Positions 7,021-8,180 of a stretch of 8,180 bases of DNA are shown here, piece by piece. The notes beneath the pieces are model-generated. The model worked only from the letters and a program-made list of their open reading frames with translations, was not told the origin of the DNA and searched no databases. This DNA comes from Robiginitomaculum sp. (lineage in GTDB: Bacteria; Pseudomonadota; Alphaproteobacteria; Caulobacterales; Maricaulaceae). The stretch lies in contig NVVO01000007.1 in the NCBI GenBank assembly GCA_002733385.1, forward strand, positions 34,793 through 42,972. The letters run 5' to 3'. A program made the translations under genes and the position numbers. The number at the start of each line of letters is the position of its first letter. Positions within the stretch are counted from its first letter, which is position 1.

Positions 7021-7022
7021 AT

Positions 7023-8180
7023 TTATTTATTTTGGCGGCGCAAGAAAGACGGGATTTCCAATTCATCATCCACGTCTCCCCCAAATAAATCACCGGTTCC
7101 ACCTGATGAGGTTTGCGGAATATTCTTGGGCGCAACAGGTTTGGTCTTTTTTCGGCCAAAGAAACCAAAGGGACGCTTGACGACTGTTGGCGTTTCTACA
7201 GGTGACATGATTTCTTCGCTTATATCATTATCAGACATAGCCTGTGAGGTATCGGAGATGCCTAATTTAGGGCGCTTATATTTATAATGTGCTAGTTCAT
7301 TTGGCCGGATGACATCTTCATTTTCGTTGGCCCATACATCCTTCGAAAGAGCATCCTCAGATACAGAGTTTCCGATTATATCAGTGGCTTCTACATCAAG
7401 TATGTCATCAGACGGGATCGCACCATTGCCGATTGACTGTTTATTTCGCCCAAACTCTTCCGGTATTTCGTCCACTTCCCCTGTATTCTCTAACTCTACG
7501 GCAGTTTCAGTAATTATCGGCGTGAAAACCTCTGAGCTATCTACCCCTGTGGCCACAACTGAAATTCTTACAATTCCGTCTAAATCCTTATCAAGCGCAG
7601 AACCAATAATGATATTGGCATTTGGATCAACCTGTCCGCGAATTAAACTTGCCGCTTCGTCTACCTCATAGAGCGTCAAGTCGGAACCGCCCGTAATGTT
7701 GATCAATACACCTTTTGCACCTTTTAAGGAAACATCATCCAAAAGCGGGTTGGCAATTGCGCTTTCTGCGGCCTCAATGGCACGGCGTTCACCTGTTGCT
7801 TCGCCTGTTCCCATCATTGCCTTGCCCATTTCGTCCATCACAGTGCGAACATCAGCAAAATCCAAATTGATCAGACCTGGCACAACCATCAAATCGGTTA
7901 TGCTGCGAACGCCGGAGTTCAACACCTCGTCCGCCATTGCAAATGCATCAGCCATAGTCGTGCTTTCGGTTGCAATACGAAACAGATTCTGGTTCGGGAT
8001 TACAATCAAAGTATCGACACAATTATAAAGGGTTTCAATACCGGCCTCAGCCAGTGCCATGCGCTTTGAGCCTTCAAACTGAAATGGTTTGGTAACGATA
8101 GCGACAGTCAATATGCCGCGCTCTCGAGCCGCTTTCGCGATGACCGGTGCAGCGCCTGTTCCCGTGCCACCGCCCATGCC
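7023..8180 (-). CDS. ftsZ: Cell division protein FtsZ, 5' part beyond the window
   Basis: Tubulin-like GTPase that polymerises into the Z ring and directs septation. The window begins inside the GTP-binding signature (GMGGGTGTGAAP), so roughly the first hundred residues are missing; 385 residues plus the stop are present. The T7 synergy loop, which completes the GTPase site of the neighbouring subunit, is intact in INLDFADVRTVMDEMGKAMMGTG (about 103-125 from the first methionine present). The conserved core ends near residue 213. A low-complexity, mostly acidic linker of about 155 residues follows, with a basic patch (KRPFGFFGRKK, 334-344). The protein ends with the conserved C-terminal peptide LEIPSFLRRQNK, the docking site for FtsA and other partners. 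The long linker and this peptide are alphaproteobacterial traits; E. coli has a linker of about 50 residues. Its own promoter is out of view. The 324-nt gap to lpxC suggests separate control. Confidence 0.98.
   Translation of the reverse strand, partial: GMGGGTGTGAAPVIAKAARERGILTVAIVTKPFQFEGSKRMALAEAGIETLYNCVDTLIVIPNQNLFRIATESTTMADAFAMADEVLNSGVRSITDLMVVPGLINLDFADVRTVMDEMGKAMMGTGEATGERRAIEAAESAIANPLLDDVSLKGAKGVLINITGGSDLTLYEVDEAASLIRGQVDPNANIIIGSALDKDLDGIVRISVVATGVDSSEVFTPIITETAVELENTGEVDEIPEEFGRNKQSIGNGAIPSDDILDVEATDIIGNSVSEDALSKDVWANENEDVIRPNELAHYKYKRPKLGISDTSQAMSDNDISEEIMSPVETPTVVKRPFGFFGRKKTKPVAPKNIPQTSSGGTGDLFGGDVDDELEIPSFLRRQNK

Larger units (their letters stand above)
6699..7022. other. 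324-nt AT-rich ftsZ-lpxC intergenic region
   Basis: This is the only stretch in the window over 300 nt without a convincing gene. It is visibly richer in A and T than the flanking genes. It holds an 11-bp direct repeat next to the ftsZ stop, a 9-bp direct repeat with 17-bp period (6857-6882), an 8-bp inverted pair about 140 nt apart (6738-6745 and 6883-6890), a possible -10 element (6781-6786) and a 19-codon ORF (6689-6748) overlapping the lpxC start. I see no GC-rich hairpin followed by a T run on the minus strand, so there is no clear intrinsic terminator after ftsZ. The region most likely carries the lpxC promoter and a long 5' untranslated leader. Confidence 0.7.

Overview
The window holds a minus-strand gene cluster typical of an alphaproteobacterium. 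In transcription order (right to left) it reads ftsZ (5' end off the window), lpxC, bamD, recN, a flavoprotein monooxygenase gene and ligA (3' end off the window). The order ftsZ-lpxC-bamD-recN-ligA, the FtsZ C-terminal peptide of the form LEIPSFLRRQ behind a long linker, and the protein-level motifs all fit Alphaproteobacteria. Base composition is moderate rather than GC-rich, so a lower-GC marine-type lineage is possible. I cannot name the genus from sequence alone.

Layout: 7023-8180 is ftsZ, missing roughly its first hundred codons. 6699-7022 is an AT-rich 324-nt intergenic region, the only large gap, and probably carries the lpxC promoter. 5718-6698 is lpxC, 4734-5645 is bamD (72 nt after lpxC) and 3018-4712 is recN (21 nt after bamD). 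1876-3006 is an FAD-dependent monooxygenase, starting 11 nt after the recN stop and ending 4 nt before the ligA ATG. 1-1871 is ligA, complete through the adenylation, OB, zinc-finger and most of the helix-hairpin-helix regions, but cut before the expected BRCT domain. The spacing suggests that lpxC to ligA is one transcription unit, possibly fed by read-through from ftsZ.

Functionally the cluster joins cell division (FtsZ), the committed step of lipid A synthesis (LpxC), outer-membrane protein assembly (BamD) and DNA repair and replication (RecN, LigA). The outlier is the monooxygenase, a small-molecule-oxidising enzyme of the PHBH-like family set between two DNA-maintenance genes. I see no mobile elements, tRNA or rRNA genes, or CRISPR arrays, and no evidence for an undescribed multi-gene system. 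The items most worth a second look are the monooxygenase insertion, the long ftsZ-lpxC spacer with its repeats and a short overlapping upstream ORF, and an 18-bp tandem duplication in the lpxC 3' end.
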